Origin: Candidatus Hydrogenedentota bacterium
GTDB taxonomy: Bacteria > Hydrogenedentota > Hydrogenedentia > Hydrogenedentales > JAEUWI01
Assembly (NCBI GenBank): GCA_019637335.1
Contig: JAHBVV010000003.1
Coordinates: 62,001 to 126,000 of the forward strand
Reading direction: 5' to 3'
Length of the DNA stretch: 64,000 nt
The position numbers and the translations under genes were made by a program. Every line of letters begins with the position of its first letter. Positions within the stretch are counted from its first letter, which is position 1. Positions 62,589 through 64,000 of this stretch are shown in pieces. The notes beneath the pieces were generated by a model that was given only the letters and a program-made list of their open reading frames with translations, had not been told where the DNA came from and made no database searches.

Positions 62589-63590
62589 ATGGCCCCGCCA
62601 GAAATATCCGCCGTCATGCCTGTGTTCAATGCGCGGGAAACCCTCGCCGAGGCCATCGCCTCGATCCAGGCGCAGGACTACCCGGATTGGGAGCTGATCG
62701 TGGTCGACGACGGCTCGACCGACGGCGGCGGCGACCTCGCCATGGACCTCGCGCGCTCGGATCCCCGCATACGAGTGCGCCGGGATCTCCACCGGGGGCT
62801 GGTCCCCGCCCTCGCTGCCGGATGCGCTGCCGCCCGCGGCGCGTTCATCGCCCGCATGGACGCTGACGACACATGCGCGCCGGAACGCTTCTCCCGCCAG
62901 CTTGCCTGGTTTGCGGACAATCCCGGCGGCGGCCTCTGCGGGACCCGCGTGCGCGCGATCGGTGGGCCGGTCCGCGTCGGGCGGCGCCGCTACATCGATT
63001 GGCTCAACGCCAACACCGATCACGACGCCATCGACCGGGAGCTCTTCATCGAATGCCCCATCGCGCACCCGGCCTTCATGATGCGGCGCGACGCCTTCGA
63101 GGGGCTGGGGGGCTACCGCGAATTCGACGGCCCGGAGGACTACGACCTGGTCTTTCGCTTCTGGCGCGCGGGCTACCGCCTCGGCAATGTCCCGGAGACC
63201 CTGCTCAACTGGCGCGAAACGCCCGGCCGCCATTCCATGGCCTCGTCGCGCTACAGCGAAGCCGCGTTCCGACGCCTCAAGCGCGCGTGGCTCGATCGCG
63301 CGGGCATCGGCCGCGACCGCCCGTGGTTCCAGTGGGGCGCGGGCGAAGTGGGGAAGCGCTGGCTCCGCGAATGGCCCCCGGGCGAAATGGAGGCCGTGGT
63401 CGACATCCGCCCCGGAAAGATCGGGCAGGAAATCCACGGCTGTACGGTCATCCGCCCCGAAGACCTGCCGCCGCCCGGCGCGTGCTTCGTGCTCATCGCC
63501 GTCGGAACGCCCGGCGCCCGCGATATCATCCGCGCCTGGTGCGCCGATCACGGCTACCGCGAGTGCGCGGACTACCGCTTCATCGCCTGA
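62589..63590 (+). CDS. GT2-family glycosyltransferase
   Basis: ATG 62589 gives 333 residues. The GT-A fold is standard: EISAVMPVFNARETLAEAIASIQAQDYPDWELIVVDDGSTDGG (first nucleotide-binding block), then ARMDADDTCAPERFSRQLAWF with the DXD-type metal motif, and GLGGYREFDGPEDYDLVFRFWRAGY carrying the ED acceptor motif. About 85 residues at the C-terminus form a separate Rossmann-like piece (FQWGAGEVGKRWLREWPPGEMEAVVDIRPGK). It likely builds cell-surface polysaccharide or modifies a lipid carrier. Confidence 0.9.
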   Translation: MAPPEISAVMPVFNARETLAEAIASIQAQDYPDWELIVVDDGSTDGGGDLAMDLARSDPRIRVRRDLHRGLVPALAAGCAAARGAFIARMDADDTCAPERFSRQLAWFADNPGGGLCGTRVRAIGGPVRVGRRRYIDWLNANTDHDAIDRELFIECPIAHPAFMMRRDAFEGLGGYREFDGPEDYDLVFRFWRAGYRLGNVPETLLNWRETPGRHSMASSRYSEAAFRRLKRAWLDRAGIGRDRPWFQWGAGEVGKRWLREWPPGEMEAVVDIRPGKIGQEIHGCTVIRPEDLPPPGACFVLIAVGTPGARDIIRAWCADHGYRECADYRFIA

Positions 63591-63685
63591 ACGCGCAACG
63601 GTCGGGCGTTGCAGCCCTCCGGGGACACGCGCTACACTACCGCCCCTGCACGCACGCTCCACCCTCCAGATAAAGGATACTTCCA

Positions 63686-64000
63686 TGGGCATACTCGCCG
63701 ATCGCATGAACCGCATTGACGCCAGCGGCATCCGCAAGGTCTTCGCCATGGCCGCCACCATGAAAGATCCGGTTAACCTCAGCATCGGCCAGCCGGACTA
63801 CGACGTCGACGCCGCCGTCAAGGCCGAAGCGATCGCGGCCATCCAGGGCGGCTTCAACGGCTACACCCAGACCTGGGGCACGGAGGAGCTGCGGGACGCC
63901 ATCGCGGGCTATTACGATGCGCGCTTCGGCGCGAAGCTGGAAAACGTCATGGTCACCAGCGGCGTCTCCGGCGGGCTCTACCTGGCGCTCATGGCCACCA
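63686..64000 (+). CDS. Class I/II PLP-dependent aminotransferase, N-terminal part
   Basis: ATG 63686 (AAAGGAT upstream) opens a frame that runs off the right edge with 105 codons present. MNRIDASGIRKVFAMAAT, INLS-type NLSIGQPDYDVD, NGYTQTWGTEELRDAIAGYYDARFG and VMVTSGVSGGLYLALM are the beginning of fold-type I aspartate-aminotransferase-like enzymes. The PLP lysine lies outside the window, so the substrate is not assignable. Confidence 0.9.

Overview
The window is high-GC bacterial chromosome from a Gram-negative organism. It encodes Pal and two CpoB-like proteins, many Sec/Tat/lipoprotein exports, and a DUF1559-type prepilin-like protein with an (approximate) H-X9-DG tail. It is also rich in sulfatase, DUF1080, ThuA, Gfo/Idh/MocA, heparinase-like, SGNH and beta-helix proteins. 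That mix is typical of Planctomycetes, Lentisphaerae, Verrucomicrobia and Candidatus Hydrogenedentes; I favour a Hydrogenedentes-like lineage, but this is inference from gene content. No rRNA, CRISPR array or prophage was seen.

Layout. 1-4.5 kb: an exported MEMO-family fragment, a secreted TIM-barrel protein and a secreted alpha/beta hydrolase, with a MITE-like repeat between them. 4.5-6.7 kb: a REP-associated tyrosine transposase (RAYT) lying between two arrays of a modular 170/110-bp palindromic repeat. 6.7-12.5 kb: a secreted lectin-fold protein, type III glutamine synthetase behind a candidate sigma-54 promoter, a prepilin-like protein, a lipoprotein and a TerB-like protein. 12.5-16.2 kb: a LamG/beta-galactosidase-domain protein, an amine oxidase, and an overlapping Panacea antitoxin-like/two-TM pair. 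16.3-19 kb: two SGNH esterases and a DUF5009 membrane acyltransferase. 19-21.7 kb: a GmrSD-like restriction protein followed by the stump of hsdR. 21.8-30.7 kb: FAH-family hydrolase, heparinase-like lyase, DUF1080, VapBC, sulfatase, and a GNAT-deacetylase fusion. 30.8-39 kb: acetolactate synthase-like enzyme, tRNA-Asp, an amino-sugar operon (kinase, DUF1573 lipoprotein, UDP-sugar pyrophosphorylase) and pal-cpoB-cpoB with a clear terminator. 39-48.8 kb: mostly housekeeping-type genes, including a polyprenyl synthase, an NrtR-type Nudix regulator with candidate operators, tRNA-Arg, quinone oxidoreductase, PpnP and ChbG. 48.8-53.3 kb: a gene-poor graveyard of dispersed repeats, RHS-like fragments and an AT-rich exported protein. 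53.3-64 kb: beta-helix protein, CorC-type transporter, SAM methyltransferase, ThuA, Gfo/Idh/MocA, a GH51-like protein without its catalytic residues, a GT2 glycosyltransferase and the start of an aminotransferase.

Overall the region describes a polysaccharide scavenger: exported lyases, esterases, sulfatase and hydrolases attack sulfated or acetylated glycans outside the cytoplasm, oxidoreductases and amino-sugar enzymes process the products, and Pal/CpoB proteins maintain the envelope. The mobile and defence layer (RAYT array, MITE-like elements, Panacea and VapBC modules, broken R-M locus, RHS debris) holds the less ordinary signals.
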